Positions 29,688 through 38,642 of a stretch of 64,000 nt of DNA are shown piece by piece. Within the stretch, counting starts at the first letter, position 1, and every line of letters begins with the position of its first letter. The stretch spans positions 186,001-250,000 of the forward strand of contig NZ_SIHX01000003.1 of NCBI RefSeq assembly GCF_004320525.1. Reading direction: 5' to 3'. The notes below the pieces were generated by a model. The model had not been told where the DNA came from. It did no database searches and saw only the letters and a program-made list of their open reading frames with translations. Origin of the DNA: Arthrobacter sp. S39. GTDB lineage: Bacteria; Actinomycetota; Actinomycetes; Actinomycetales; Micrococcaceae. The translations under genes and the position numbers were made by a program.

Positions 29688-32600
29688 TTAGCGGCATTCC
29701 GGAATCCCGTGCGGGCCGGGGTTACCGAGCGTTGTGTTGTTGGAATGGATGGTCCGCCCGACGTAGCGGCCGTCAGCCTGCGAGCTGATCAGGTACCACT
29801 GGCCTGCGCCGCGGCCGTCGCCGGTGGTGCGCCACATCCAGCAGCTCACGGTGAAGTTGTCGCCGGTGTAGATCCAGGGGTACCCACGGACCTGACCGCC
29901 GCAGAGGTGGCCGGGAGTTGTTGAGTCCCATGAGGTCTGGCCGGAAGCGGGTGCGTCCGTGCATGTGCGGTAACCGGCCGACGGTACGGTGGCATCCCAG
30001 CTGGTCTTGGCCGGGCCGGACTGGGCAGCGGCCGTCGCGATGGCGCCGCCTGTACCGAGGGAGTTGACGGTCTGCACCTCGATCGAATGCCGCTCGTCGA
30101 AGCCACCGGTGTTAACCGTTCGGCTTCCCGACGCAGCTACCCGTTCCCAGGCCCCGCCGTCGATCCTGATCTGGGTGTACGCCACATCGTTGGTGGCCGT
30201 CGACGGAGAATTCCAGCTGAAGCTCAAGGACTTCTGGTTCTGGCCGCCGTTTTGTCCGGACGCTGACGGCGTGCCCGGCGCCCCGTAGGGAGTTGCGCGG
30301 GCGGGGGTGCTGGCATCGGAACTGGGTGCCACGCTGGAGTTGGCTGTCACGGTAATCGCGACCTCCGCACCGTTGCTGATTCCGCCCACGGTCGCGCCGG
30401 GCGTAATGGGTCCGCTGGCACCATTGCTGGCGTTGTAGCTGTAGCTGACCTCGTCCCGGGCCGACCCGTTCCGCTCGGCGTCGGTGAGCGGCCTGAAGTT
30501 GATGGTCAGCTGCCTGCCGGCTCCTCCGGTGTTGGCCGGAGCGGCTGTGACGCCGGAAACCTGGCCGAGCTTGCCGGTGGCACGGCGGGGCGCCGACGGG
30601 GCGCTCACGGCACCCTTTCCGGCTTTGTTTTCCGCCTGGACGGTGAAGGTATAGGAGGCCTCGGAGTTGTTCGCAGTAAAGTTCGCAGTCCGTTCCGTGC
30701 CGGCGACAGCCTGTGTCTGGGCTGCCCCGCCCCCGCCGCTCATCGTGACGTAGTAGGTCCGGATGGGATCACCGTTGGTGTTCGGTTCGTTCCAGCTGAC
30801 CTTCAGCTGGTTCTGGGTTCCCACGGACGATGCCACGGCCGACGTTGGGGCCGCCGGCGCTGCCGGAACCCCTGCCGGGTTGTCCTCGGCGGAGTAGATG
30901 CCCCATTCGGAGGGACCGAGTTCGTTGACGGCCTGGGCCCGGACTTTGTATTTGACGCCGTTGGTGAGCGCAGGCCAGGTATAGCTCAGCCCGGTGACGC
31001 CGTTCTTCACCGCGACGCCGCTGGCGGGAGGCGGCGAGATCTCGAGGTTGTATTCCTTCACGGCCGACCCCTCCGTCTTCGCCGGCGCCCAGGTGATCTG
31101 CATGTCCTTGTCGCCGGCCTTGACGGCGGGTGCCTCCGGCGGTGAGGGTTTTTCGTCCGGCCGGATTTCGTTTGATGGGGGCGATGAAACGGACTCGCCC
31201 ACCTCGTTGGTGGCGGTGACGGTGAAGACGTATTTCACGTCGTTGGTGAGCCCGCTCAAAGTGCAGGTTGTTGTCACACATTCCTGGGTGAATCCGCTGG
31301 ATGTGACCGTGTATTTGGTGATCTGCGCTCCGTTGTCGGAGGGCGGGGCCCATTTCAGCACCGCAGTGCGGCTTCTGACATCGGTCGCAGCCGGCGCGGA
31401 CGGAGCGTCGGGTTTGTCCCGCACCGTGAGCCGCAGGCGGCCGCTCGCTTGGCGGGACAGGTCGCCGGTCTTGTCCGTCACCGTGTACCGGATCACCATC
31501 ACGCCCTTGAAGCCCTCGGACGGAGTCACCCTGATCGAATCACCCTCAACCACAGGCTGTCCGCTGGCCGAGCCCGTTTCCACGCTGGCCGCCACGATTT
31601 TCAGTGCCGTGTCAGCGAAGGGGTTGTAGTCGTTGGCGAGGACGTTGACGGTTTCGGTGCGACCGGCATTGGCCTTGTCCACTGCGTCGTCGTTGGCTAC
31701 CGGCATCGGCCGGTTGGACGCGACGTGCCTGGCCAGAACCGTTGCCGTGACCGCGGGAGACCGGCCATCTGTGACCTTCAGCGGAATGGCTCCGGTGAAT
31801 CCGACGCCCACGGACGTTTCCGCGGTGACTTTCAGCACTGGCCCGTCCAGCTCGGCCTTGAGCCCGGCGGGAAGGGTGCCGTCCAGTTCAAACTTGAGGT
31901 TGCCCTGGTCCTTTTCGTCCACGTCCTTTGCCAGGCCGGAGAGGTCCAGCGTGGCGGTCTCCGCTTTCGGCACGTCCAGGGAGCCACCACTGAAGGTCGG
32001 CGGATGGTTGGCGTTTGGATCAGGAATGACCCGGGTCATGATAACAAGGGTGGACTTCAGCCCTTCAGGATCATCGGCCCTGCTTCCGTCGGTGACCTCG
32101 AACGTCAGCGACCCTGGACCAACGTAATCCGGCTTTGCCGCATAGCGGAGGCCTGTGCCGTCGGAGACGATGACGCCCTCTGGGGAACCCCCCTGAACCT
32201 GTACTTTCTCCGCGACTGTGATGCGGGGCCGCTTTCCCTCCCGCACCTTCACGAACTCGTTCAGGTCAAGCGTCACTTCCTTGCCGGACATCACCTCTAC
32301 GATGTCGCTACTGGCCAGGGTCGGATACTGCTCGCCGACGCCGGGAATCCACATGACCGCCGTCGAGGTTTGTCCATCAGTGTCCGTGACTGAGTACGGA
32401 ATGAGCTGGTCCGCCGCCGCGAGCGTCACGACGACGTTTCCCGAGCCGCCGTCGCGGGCGTTGGGGTTGCCGTCAGGAATCGTAATTTTCAGCTCTTCGG
32501 CCACGCCGTCGGGATCAGAGTCGTTCTTCAGGACCGGAACATCCACGGCTGTCTTGCCCAGTGTCTCGGACAGGCTCACCCTGTCGTCCTTGGCAATGGG

Positions 32601-35600
32601 CCGCTGGAGTGGGGCGTCAGGGCTGACCCTGACGCGGATGACGGCGCTGCCCTGGGCTTGCTTGTCATCCTGGATCTGGTAGCGGATGCTCTCATTGCCC
32701 GCTGCGGCCGGTGCCCTGAAGCGGACCTTGGACGTGTCCGTTGCTTCAACCTGAAGCTCCGGCTTGGCTTCAAAAGAGTTCGAAAGCAAGGAAATGGGGT
32801 CGCCGTCGGGATCGGAATCGTTGGTCAGTGCTTCGACAGCTACGTTCCGGCCGGGCCTGATGTCCACGGCGTCGTCAATGGCGACCGGTTTCTGGTTGTT
32901 GGGTTCGGGCGGCGCGATGCCCACAATGACCGTCCCGGTGTTCTCTGCCCCGATCCGGTCGCGGACCCGGTAGGTGAAGGTGTCGGTTCCTGCTCCGTCG
33001 CCCGCGGCGGTGAATTCAAGGTAGCCGTCCTTGACCACCGCGGTTCCCATGCCGGGCGCCTTGTCAATGCCAAGGAGCTGGACGGAATCGCCGTTGGTGT
33101 CGATGCCGTCAAGAGGCACGGGGATCTTCACCACCATCCCGGCCACAACGCGGGCTGTGAGGTTCCTCGGCTCCGGTCGGGAGTTGCGCTCATCGTCGCG
33201 GGCCTGGATGCGGATGGTGACCTGCTGGGAGTCAATCTGGCCGGACTCGTTCTGGACTTTGTAGATGGCGTAGACGGTTTTCGGCTCCGGACCGGCGACG
33301 AACCGCAGGTAGTCCCCGGACACGAAGATCCGGCCGTCCGCAGCGTCCGGCTGCTGGGCAAGCTCCGGAACGAGTGTGAGCTTCCGGCCGTTCGGATCAG
33401 TATCGTTGGCCAGCACCGGGATACTGACGACGTCGTTGGTCCGGACGGTGGCTTCGTCCGGTTTGGCCTGGGGTGCCTGGAGTTTGGTGGGCGCCGGGAC
33501 CATGAGGACGGAAATCTCTCCGGTAGCGGAGGAGCGGCCGTTGGAGACGGTGTACTTGATGGTCAGCTGGCCCTGGGCGCGGACGTCCGTGATCCTGACC
33601 ACTGAGTGGTCCAGCACTGCCACGCTGACGGGCAGGTCGGCGTCGGCGGTGACGGACTGCACCACCAGGACACCACCTGACGGGTCGGAGTCGTTGCCCA
33701 GCACGTCCACGAGGACGTTGCCGCCGGTGGGCAGCAGGGCAATGTCGCGGACAGCGACGGGCACTCCCTCGTTGTTCCCGGGCACTACGTCAACGCGCAC
33801 CAGCTGCTGGGCGCAGGCAGGGCCGTTGGTGACGAGATAGGAGACGTAGTGGGCTCCGGGAGCGGCGGAATTGAAGGTGAAGGTCTGCTGGTCCGGATTG
33901 AGCGTGGCCGTTGACTGGGGATCCGCCGTGGCCTGGGCCAGCCTCAGCACTCCGCCTTGCGGGTCGGAATCGTTTTTCAGTGGCGTGATGACGGTGTCCG
34001 CACCCGCGACGGCTACGACGTGGTCGGCGTTGGCGATCGGCGGGAGTGCTCCGGGCAGGCGGACATCCACGGTGATCTTTCCTTCGGCGGTGGCCTGGCC
34101 GTCAGAGACTGTAACGGTCAGGACCTTACGGCCCGGTGCGGTGCCTGAGTCCTGGAAGGTGAGCTGGCCGTCGGGACGTATCCTGACCTGGTCCTGGGGA
34201 TCGGTGCTTGTTGCCGATACGGCGAAGAGGTCATCGCCGTCCGGATCGATCCAGTCCGTGAGGATGTTCTGGGTGATGTTCTTGCCGGCCTGCAGCACCA
34301 GGGTGGTGTTGCGGTTCGGCTTTTGCCGCGGTGCTGAGTTCTCGCCGGGCGGCACGATGTTCAGGGCGACGTCGGCGGTTGCGGACAGTCCGCGGCCATC
34401 GTCCACCGTGTATTTGAAGGATTCGCTGCCGGTTTTGTCGGCGGGCACAGTGATCTGGAAGCCTGTGGAGCCGTAAATGGGTGCCACGGACCCGGATTTC
34501 AGGGCATCGGGCGTGCGGACCGTCAGGATGTCGCCGTCGGGATCGGTGTCGTTGTCCAGGACCGGCAGGATGGTGGTTTTCCCGGCGCGCACGCCGAAGG
34601 AGTCCGGGTTTGCCACCGGTGCGCTGTTGGGCTTGGTCCGGTCCGGCAGGACCGTCTGCTGGACTTCGTCGGCGGAGTCCTTGTCGGCGTCGTCGGAGGT
34701 CTCCTTGGGCGGGATGACGTCGTCCCAGTTGTTCACGAGCTGCATGTTCTGGTTCACCAGCCACACATTCCCCGAGTTCACATCATTCAAAACCACCAGG
34801 TCCCGGTTCACCCGGAAAACATACGACGGCGACGCACTCGCCTTCGGCACCTCAACGTTTTTGTCATCAGCATCATTCGTGCAGTCGCGCACGTATTTGT
34901 TCGCACCCGACCACGCCGCATGCACACACCCGCCCAACTGCACCGGCGCCGCAGGCACACCCTCACCATCGAAGGTGACAGTCTTCGCCGTCGAACCGTC
35001 CAGCGGCTGCTTCAACAACGCCTTCTGCGTCGAAATCGCCACAAAATCACTGCCCGGACCGCCCTGCTGGAGCTTCGCGTCCCGTGCGTTCTCCAACTGC
35101 AGCCGCTTGCCGCCGGGCAGGAACAGCTTGCCCGCGGCGGCATCAAGGACCACCGGCTTATCCCCCACCACCGTGATCTGCAGATCCCCGGCACCCTTGA
35201 GCTCACCCCAGGTACTCGAATCCGAGGACACCACCCCACCATTGGCGTCCACCGCAGTCACCGTCACAGCACCGGACTTCGGATCCGCGCTATAGATCCG
35301 GTCATCAGCGCCCACCGCGGACACCAGACCCTCCGAACCCACCATCACCGGCTCGGACGCCTCCTGGTCAAAACCATTCACCGTCGACGGCGACACCGCC
35401 CACACCTTGCCCGACGCCGCATCCGTCACAGAAATAACATCCGCCCCGAAGCTCACCTCCGCCGAACCCGGCAACTGCTTATCCCCACCCAGGCGCATAT
35501 TCGCAGGAGAAACCTGGTTCAACGTCGAACCCGTCTCATCATCGACAAACACATCCCCCGCATTCTGCAGGATGTCAAACGTCGTACTCGCCGGAGTCAC

Positions 35601-35846
35601 CGCACCATCAAGAACCCGCGACGGATAATTCAACCGCCCCACAGCATTCTTCGACTTACTGACAACCCACACACCGCCATCGTTCAACTCCACCTCAGTG
35701 GTCTTGAACCCCGGATACAACACAGCACCCGTCACCAACACCACCACCGCAACACCAAACGCCCCACCAGACACCAGCCGTCGCGAACGGGTGCGTTGTC
35801 CGGTTGTCTTTGTGCCTTGTGCGCGCGCAGGTCTGCGAAGCTTCAC
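29688..35846 (-). CDS. Giant surface protein with Ig-like/cadherin-like repeats and FN3 domains (copy A)
   Basis: This 2052-residue paralogue of the next gene has the same plan: a basic N-terminal tip, one membrane helix, a propeller-like region, about ten NDxDPDGD-type repeats, several FN3 domains (for example SAPAATDVRSRTAVLKW) and a Cys-containing C terminus. The start is GTG at 35846 with GGGGGAA 7 bases upstream. Residues about 23-380 are encoded by DNA identical to copy B, while the rest has diverged clearly and the C-terminal domains differ. The two copies may therefore share an assembly or anchoring mechanism but bind different targets. It is the first gene of the locus after an AT-richer, promoter-like region. 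Confidence 0.9.
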   Translation of the reverse strand: MKLRRPARAQGTKTTGQRTRSRRLVSGGAFGVAVVVLVTGAVLYPGFKTTEVELNDGGVWVVSKSKNAVGRLNYPSRVLDGAVTPASTTFDILQNAGDVFVDDETGSTLNQVSPANMRLGGDKQLPGSAEVSFGADVISVTDAASGKVWAVSPSTVNGFDQEASEPVMVGSEGLVSAVGADDRIYSADPKSGAVTVTAVDANGGVVSSDSSTWGELKGAGDLQITVVGDKPVVLDAAAGKLFLPGGKRLQLENARDAKLQQGGPGSDFVAISTQKALLKQPLDGSTAKTVTFDGEGVPAAPVQLGGCVHAAWSGANKYVRDCTNDADDKNVEVPKASASPSYVFRVNRDLVVLNDVNSGNVWLVNQNMQLVNNWDDVIPPKETSDDADKDSADEVQQTVLPDRTKPNSAPVANPDSFGVRAGKTTILPVLDNDTDPDGDILTVRTPDALKSGSVAPIYGSTGFQITVPADKTGSESFKYTVDDGRGLSATADVALNIVPPGENSAPRQKPNRNTTLVLQAGKNITQNILTDWIDPDGDDLFAVSATSTDPQDQVRIRPDGQLTFQDSGTAPGRKVLTVTVSDGQATAEGKITVDVRLPGALPPIANADHVVAVAGADTVITPLKNDSDPQGGVLRLAQATADPQSTATLNPDQQTFTFNSAAPGAHYVSYLVTNGPACAQQLVRVDVVPGNNEGVPVAVRDIALLPTGGNVLVDVLGNDSDPSGGVLVVQSVTADADLPVSVAVLDHSVVRITDVRAQGQLTIKYTVSNGRSSATGEISVLMVPAPTKLQAPQAKPDEATVRTNDVVSIPVLANDTDPNGRKLTLVPELAQQPDAADGRIFVSGDYLRFVAGPEPKTVYAIYKVQNESGQIDSQQVTIRIQARDDERNSRPEPRNLTARVVAGMVVKIPVPLDGIDTNGDSVQLLGIDKAPGMGTAVVKDGYLEFTAAGDGAGTDTFTYRVRDRIGAENTGTVIVGIAPPEPNNQKPVAIDDAVDIRPGRNVAVEALTNDSDPDGDPISLLSNSFEAKPELQVEATDTSKVRFRAPAAAGNESIRYQIQDDKQAQGSAVIRVRVSPDAPLQRPIAKDDRVSLSETLGKTAVDVPVLKNDSDPDGVAEELKITIPDGNPNARDGGSGNVVVTLAAADQLIPYSVTDTDGQTSTAVMWIPGVGEQYPTLASSDIVEVMSGKEVTLDLNEFVKVREGKRPRITVAEKVQVQGGSPEGVIVSDGTGLRYAAKPDYVGPGSLTFEVTDGSRADDPEGLKSTLVIMTRVIPDPNANHPPTFSGGSLDVPKAETATLDLSGLAKDVDEKDQGNLKFELDGTLPAGLKAELDGPVLKVTAETSVGVGFTGAIPLKVTDGRSPAVTATVLARHVASNRPMPVANDDAVDKANAGRTETVNVLANDYNPFADTALKIVAASVETGSASGQPVVEGDSIRVTPSEGFKGVMVIRYTVTDKTGDLSRQASGRLRLTVRDKPDAPSAPAATDVRSRTAVLKWAPPSDNGAQITKYTVTSSGFTQECVTTTCTLSGLTNDVKYVFTVTATNEVGESVSSPPSNEIRPDEKPSPPEAPAVKAGDKDMQITWAPAKTEGSAVKEYNLEISPPPASGVAVKNGVTGLSYTWPALTNGVKYKVRAQAVNELGPSEWGIYSAEDNPAGVPAAPAAPTSAVASSVGTQNQLKVSWNEPNTNGDPIRTYYVTMSGGGGAAQTQAVAGTERTANFTANNSEASYTFTVQAENKAGKGAVSAPSAPRRATGKLGQVSGVTAAPANTGGAGRQLTINFRPLTDAERNGSARDEVSYSYNASNGASGPITPGATVGGISNGAEVAITVTANSSVAPSSDASTPARATPYGAPGTPSASGQNGGQNQKSLSFSWNSPSTATNDVAYTQIRIDGGAWERVAASGSRTVNTGGFDERHSIEVQTVNSLGTGGAIATAAAQSGPAKTSWDATVPSAGYRTCTDAPASGQTSWDSTTPGHLCGGQVRGYPWIYTGDNFTVSCWMWRTTGDGRGAGQWYLISSQADGRYVGRTIHSNNTTLGNPGPHGIPECR
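34705..35780 (-). repeat. 1,076-bp direct repeat, copy A (5' part of giant gene)
   Basis: Identical to 28413-29488, in the same orientation. Recombination between the copies would delete 6.3 kb and leave one fused gene in frame. Confidence 0.95.
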
Positions 35847-35877
35847 GGTTTTGTTCCCCCAGGTAAGACTCCGGCAG

Positions 35878-35965
35878 GGCCGGTTTCCGGCCAGCTAACG
35901 CCGGGCATTTCTGACTATATCGGTATTCGCTATCAAATGGATAAAGTCGTTGCGTTCAGTTTCGG
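35878..35965 (-). promoter_or_regulatory. Candidate promoter/leader of the giant-protein locus
   Basis: The gap between the cyclase stop and the first giant gene is AT-richer than its surroundings. It contains a possible -10 (TATAGT on the minus strand, 35919-35914) without a good -35. A GGCCGG-ttt-CCGGCC hairpin (35878-35892) lies in the likely leader. Confidence 0.35.
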
Positions 35966-37090
35966 TCAGTCCAGGATCAGGCCCTTGCCCAAGCCGCGGG
36001 AAAGGCGGACGGGGTGGATTTCCCCAAAGCCGCGGACATTCTCGGCCGGCTGCGGGAGCAGGACAAAGCGTTCGTCCTGGTCGAGGGCGGAAGCCGTCAT
36101 GGAATCCACCAGCACGGTGCCCGGATCCGCCAGCGTGGTAAGCCGCGCAGCGAGGTTGACCGTGGGGCCATAGATGTCGCCGAGCCGGGACAGGATCCGG
36201 CCCCAGACCATCGCCACGCGGGCTTCCGGCAGGATCTCGTCCTCGGTGAAAGCCTGGGCCAGGGCGAGCGAGATTTCTGCTCCGGCGGCGGGTGTCTCGG
36301 CAATGTAGAGGACTTCGTCGCCGACTGTCTTGACGAGGCGGCCACCGCCCACGGAGATGATCTCGGCGCATTTGTTCTCAAAGCGCTGGACGAGCCTTGC
36401 GAGGGTCTTTTCATTCATCCGCCGCGACAGGCTGGTGTAGGAGACAAGGTCAGCGAATCCGACGGCGCGTGCCAAGGGCAGCGGAGCGTCGTCCTCGTCG
36501 CCTTCGCGGCCTTCTTCGCTGGCCTGCAGGCCGGCCTCTGCCCGGACGGCAAGGCGCTGGACGCCGGCGTTGAGTTGCCGCCGCCAGCTGTAGACCAGCA
36601 TCTCCTCGAGGGCGTCCACCAGGGCCGGGAGTTCGTTCACCAGCCTCTTGCGTGCCAGTGCGTCAGTGACGCCCTGCTCGTGGACCATGTCCTCAACGAG
36701 GGCCTCGATCTGCCAGACCACCATGCGGTCCGTCATCTGGCCGATGGCCCGGGTCACGGAGATCGCCGCCTCTTCGGTCAGCTTTCCGGTGCGGACAAGG
36801 TCCACCACCGTGGACAGGGCGGCCTGGTCCCGTTCGGTGAACGCGACGTCCTCATCGCCGAAATTAGGAAATCCGAGGGCACGCCACAGCTTGCGTGCCG
36901 AGAGCAGCGAGAGCCCGGCTCCGCCCGCGACTTCGCGGCGCCGGAGTTTCCGTTCTCCGCCCAGGAGCCGGGCTTCGAGGGCTTTGGCGGCCAGCCGCTC
37001 CGCGGAGAGCGTTCCAGTGGGAGGGTGTGCGGTGGCAGGGTCCGCTGCGGGCACGGGGGCCGGCTGCTCCTGCTGCTCGTCATCGTTCAT
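35966..37090 (-). CDS. Class III adenylate/guanylate cyclase, Rv1264-like
   Basis: This protein of about 374 residues makes a cyclic nucleotide, probably cAMP. The C-terminal cyclase domain shows the metal aspartates in FADLVSYTSLS and VKTVGDEVLY, and the catalytic Asn/Arg in YGPTVNLAARL. The N-terminal half of about 180 residues is helical and begins like a MerR-type HTH (LRRREVAGGAGLSLLSARKLW). This matches the autoinhibitory pH-sensing part of Mycobacterium Rv1264, which is known from that family. I chose ATG 37090, 8 bases after AGAAGG; GTG 37099 is the alternative. It overlaps the PH-domain gene and is co-transcribed with birA. Confidence 0.9.
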   Translation of the reverse strand: MNDDEQQEQPAPVPAADPATAHPPTGTLSAERLAAKALEARLLGGERKLRRREVAGGAGLSLLSARKLWRALGFPNFGDEDVAFTERDQAALSTVVDLVRTGKLTEEAAISVTRAIGQMTDRMVVWQIEALVEDMVHEQGVTDALARKRLVNELPALVDALEEMLVYSWRRQLNAGVQRLAVRAEAGLQASEEGREGDEDDAPLPLARAVGFADLVSYTSLSRRMNEKTLARLVQRFENKCAEIISVGGGRLVKTVGDEVLYIAETPAAGAEISLALAQAFTEDEILPEARVAMVWGRILSRLGDIYGPTVNLAARLTTLADPGTVLVDSMTASALDQDERFVLLPQPAENVRGFGEIHPVRLSRGLGKGLILD

Positions 37091-37679
37091 CTCGTCCACC
37101 TTCTCTCAGCTCCCATGGCAGCGTCCCGTGTTCATCATCCGCAATCTCGCCTGCCCCGAATGCCACGTCCCCGGGCAACTCGTCGATCGCGTCCAGGATG
37201 AAGTCCCGGAACCGCACAGCCTCCGGCACATCAGCAAATGTGACCGTCCCCTGGTACCCGGTTTCCAAGGATATATTCCCTGACCGCAATATGCGCTGCC
37301 CCATGGACTGGGTCAGCATCAGGTTGCGGACCGCTGCCAGGTTCACTTGCTGGTCCCGCCGCGTCAACATGCCGTATCTGGCAACTATCCTGCGGCTGGT
37401 CAGCGTGTAACGGGTACCCTGCCATTTCAACAGGCGGGGGAGGCAGTACGCCAACCATATCCATGCGACGCCGAGGATGCATCCTGTGACCAGCCAGGGA
37501 GACCACTCCGCTGAGAGAGCCGGGAGCAGCCGTTCCGCTTCCCCGCGGATGATCCACGCGCTGGCGAACGCCGCTGCCGCGGGGGCGGCGATAAAAGCTG
37601 CGGCGGGAAGGGTCAGCTTCCTCGGCTGGGGGCGTGTGGTGACAATCACCTGCTCGCCCGGCACGAGGTCTCTACGCAT
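37080..37679 (-). CDS. PH-domain (bPH2/DUF304) membrane protein
   Basis: This 199-residue protein has two membrane helices near residues 25-45 and 60-85, followed by a bacterial PH-like domain (QGTRYTLTSRRIVARYGMLTRRDQQVNLAAVRNL...GNISLETGYQGTVTFADVP). Such proteins occur widely in actinobacteria next to birA and the Rv1264-like cyclase. Their molecular role is not established. It overlaps birA by 8 bp upstream and the cyclase gene by about 11 bp downstream, so the three genes form one translational unit. Confidence 0.9.
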   Translation of the reverse strand: MRRDLVPGEQVIVTTRPQPRKLTLPAAAFIAAPAAAAFASAWIIRGEAERLLPALSAEWSPWLVTGCILGVAWIWLAYCLPRLLKWQGTRYTLTSRRIVARYGMLTRRDQQVNLAAVRNLMLTQSMGQRILRSGNISLETGYQGTVTFADVPEAVRFRDFILDAIDELPGDVAFGAGEIADDEHGTLPWELREGGRDER

Positions 37680-38592
37680 ATCCGCTTTCGGCCCCGGCCT
37701 CCGTGCCCTGCCCCGGCGGGGTCCAGGGACGGAGATGGACGACGTCGCCGGCAGTCACCACGTGCTCGCGCTTGGCACCGTCAACCACCAGCAGGGAACC
37801 GTATTCGTCCAGGCGGGTGGCGTGCCCGATGATTTCGTGGTCACCCGGCAACTGCGCCTTGACCTGCTTGCCGAGGGTCACCATGACGGCTTCAACCCGC
37901 TTGTGCAATGACGGACCGCCAGCCATCCCGGCGGCGGGATCGCCGTCGGCATTGCAGAAACTGCGGTACAGCACGGCGAAATGGGAGAGATAACTCTTGA
38001 GCAGGACCGTCCGGTCCACCGTCCGGGGCTGTTCCAACGCAACGGACGTGGCCGTGGGGACGGGAAGTTCGGCGGAACTAAGGCTGACATTCAAACCGGT
38101 CCCGAGGATGACGGCCGGCACAGCGCCCTCACCCATGGGGCCAAGCTGGGCGAGGATCCCGGCGATTTTCCGGCCGCGGACCAGGACGTCGTTGGGCCAC
38201 TTGAGCTCGGCAGGGATGCCCGCGGTCTCCAGCAGGGTCTCCCGCAGCGCGACGGCGGCCAACAAGGACAGCCAGGAGTAGCTCTGGGTCGGAAGCGGCC
38301 GGCCCTCGGCGTTGGCCGGCTTCAGCACGATCGAGACAGACACCGAACTCAAGGGAGGAGCCTCCCACCGCCGGTCCAGACGGCCGCGCGCAGCCGTCTG
38401 GTACTCGGCAGTCAGCACGGACAGATCCGGCCAGGACTTTGGCTCCTCAGTAACCGAGCGCAGGAGGTCGGCGTTGGTGGAGCCGGTGGAGTCCACCACC
38501 ACGAGCTTGGCGATGCCAGTGGCGGACAGGAAATCCTGGTCGGCCAGTGCTCCGCGGTTCAACGGGGTGCCCGGGGCGTGTGCGTCATCCAT
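37672..38592 (-). CDS. birA: Biotin--[acetyl-CoA-carboxylase] ligase BirA
   Basis: This 306-residue ligase attaches biotin to the BCCP domain of acyl-CoA carboxylase alpha subunits such as the one at 50408. Visible motifs are VVDSTGSTNADLL, TAARGRLDRRWEAP (the biotinyl-AMP loop, a variant of GRGRxxR) and LKWPNDVLVRGRKIAGIL with the catalytic lysine. There is no N-terminal HTH, so it is a monofunctional ligase and not a repressor. It is the first gene of the birA-PH-cyclase operon and lies near accD. Confidence 0.95.
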   Translation of the reverse strand: MDDAHAPGTPLNRGALADQDFLSATGIAKLVVVDSTGSTNADLLRSVTEEPKSWPDLSVLTAEYQTAARGRLDRRWEAPPLSSVSVSIVLKPANAEGRPLPTQSYSWLSLLAAVALRETLLETAGIPAELKWPNDVLVRGRKIAGILAQLGPMGEGAVPAVILGTGLNVSLSSAELPVPTATSVALEQPRTVDRTVLLKSYLSHFAVLYRSFCNADGDPAAGMAGGPSLHKRVEAVMVTLGKQVKAQLPGDHEIIGHATRLDEYGSLLVVDGAKREHVVTAGDVVHLRPWTPPGQGTEAGAESGYA

Positions 38593-38642
38593 GCTTGAAT
38601 CCTATCGACTTGACCACCCACGGGCTCCCGCGGACATCAGGT

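Noticed and set aside
26906..29788. Plus-strand open frame of 960 codons opposite the giant gene
   Set aside because: Shadow frame. The Arg/His/Pro-rich part repeats at 34920-36173 only because the minus-strand DNA is duplicated.
28413..35780. Insertion sequence or transposon as the cause of the long direct repeat
   Set aside because: The repeat is inside coding sequence, in frame, with no transposase or terminal inverted repeats.
23417..35846. CRISPR or tandem DNA repeat array in the giant genes
   Set aside because: The periodicity is at the protein-domain level (about 90 residues) and DNA units are diverged; there are no constant spacers.
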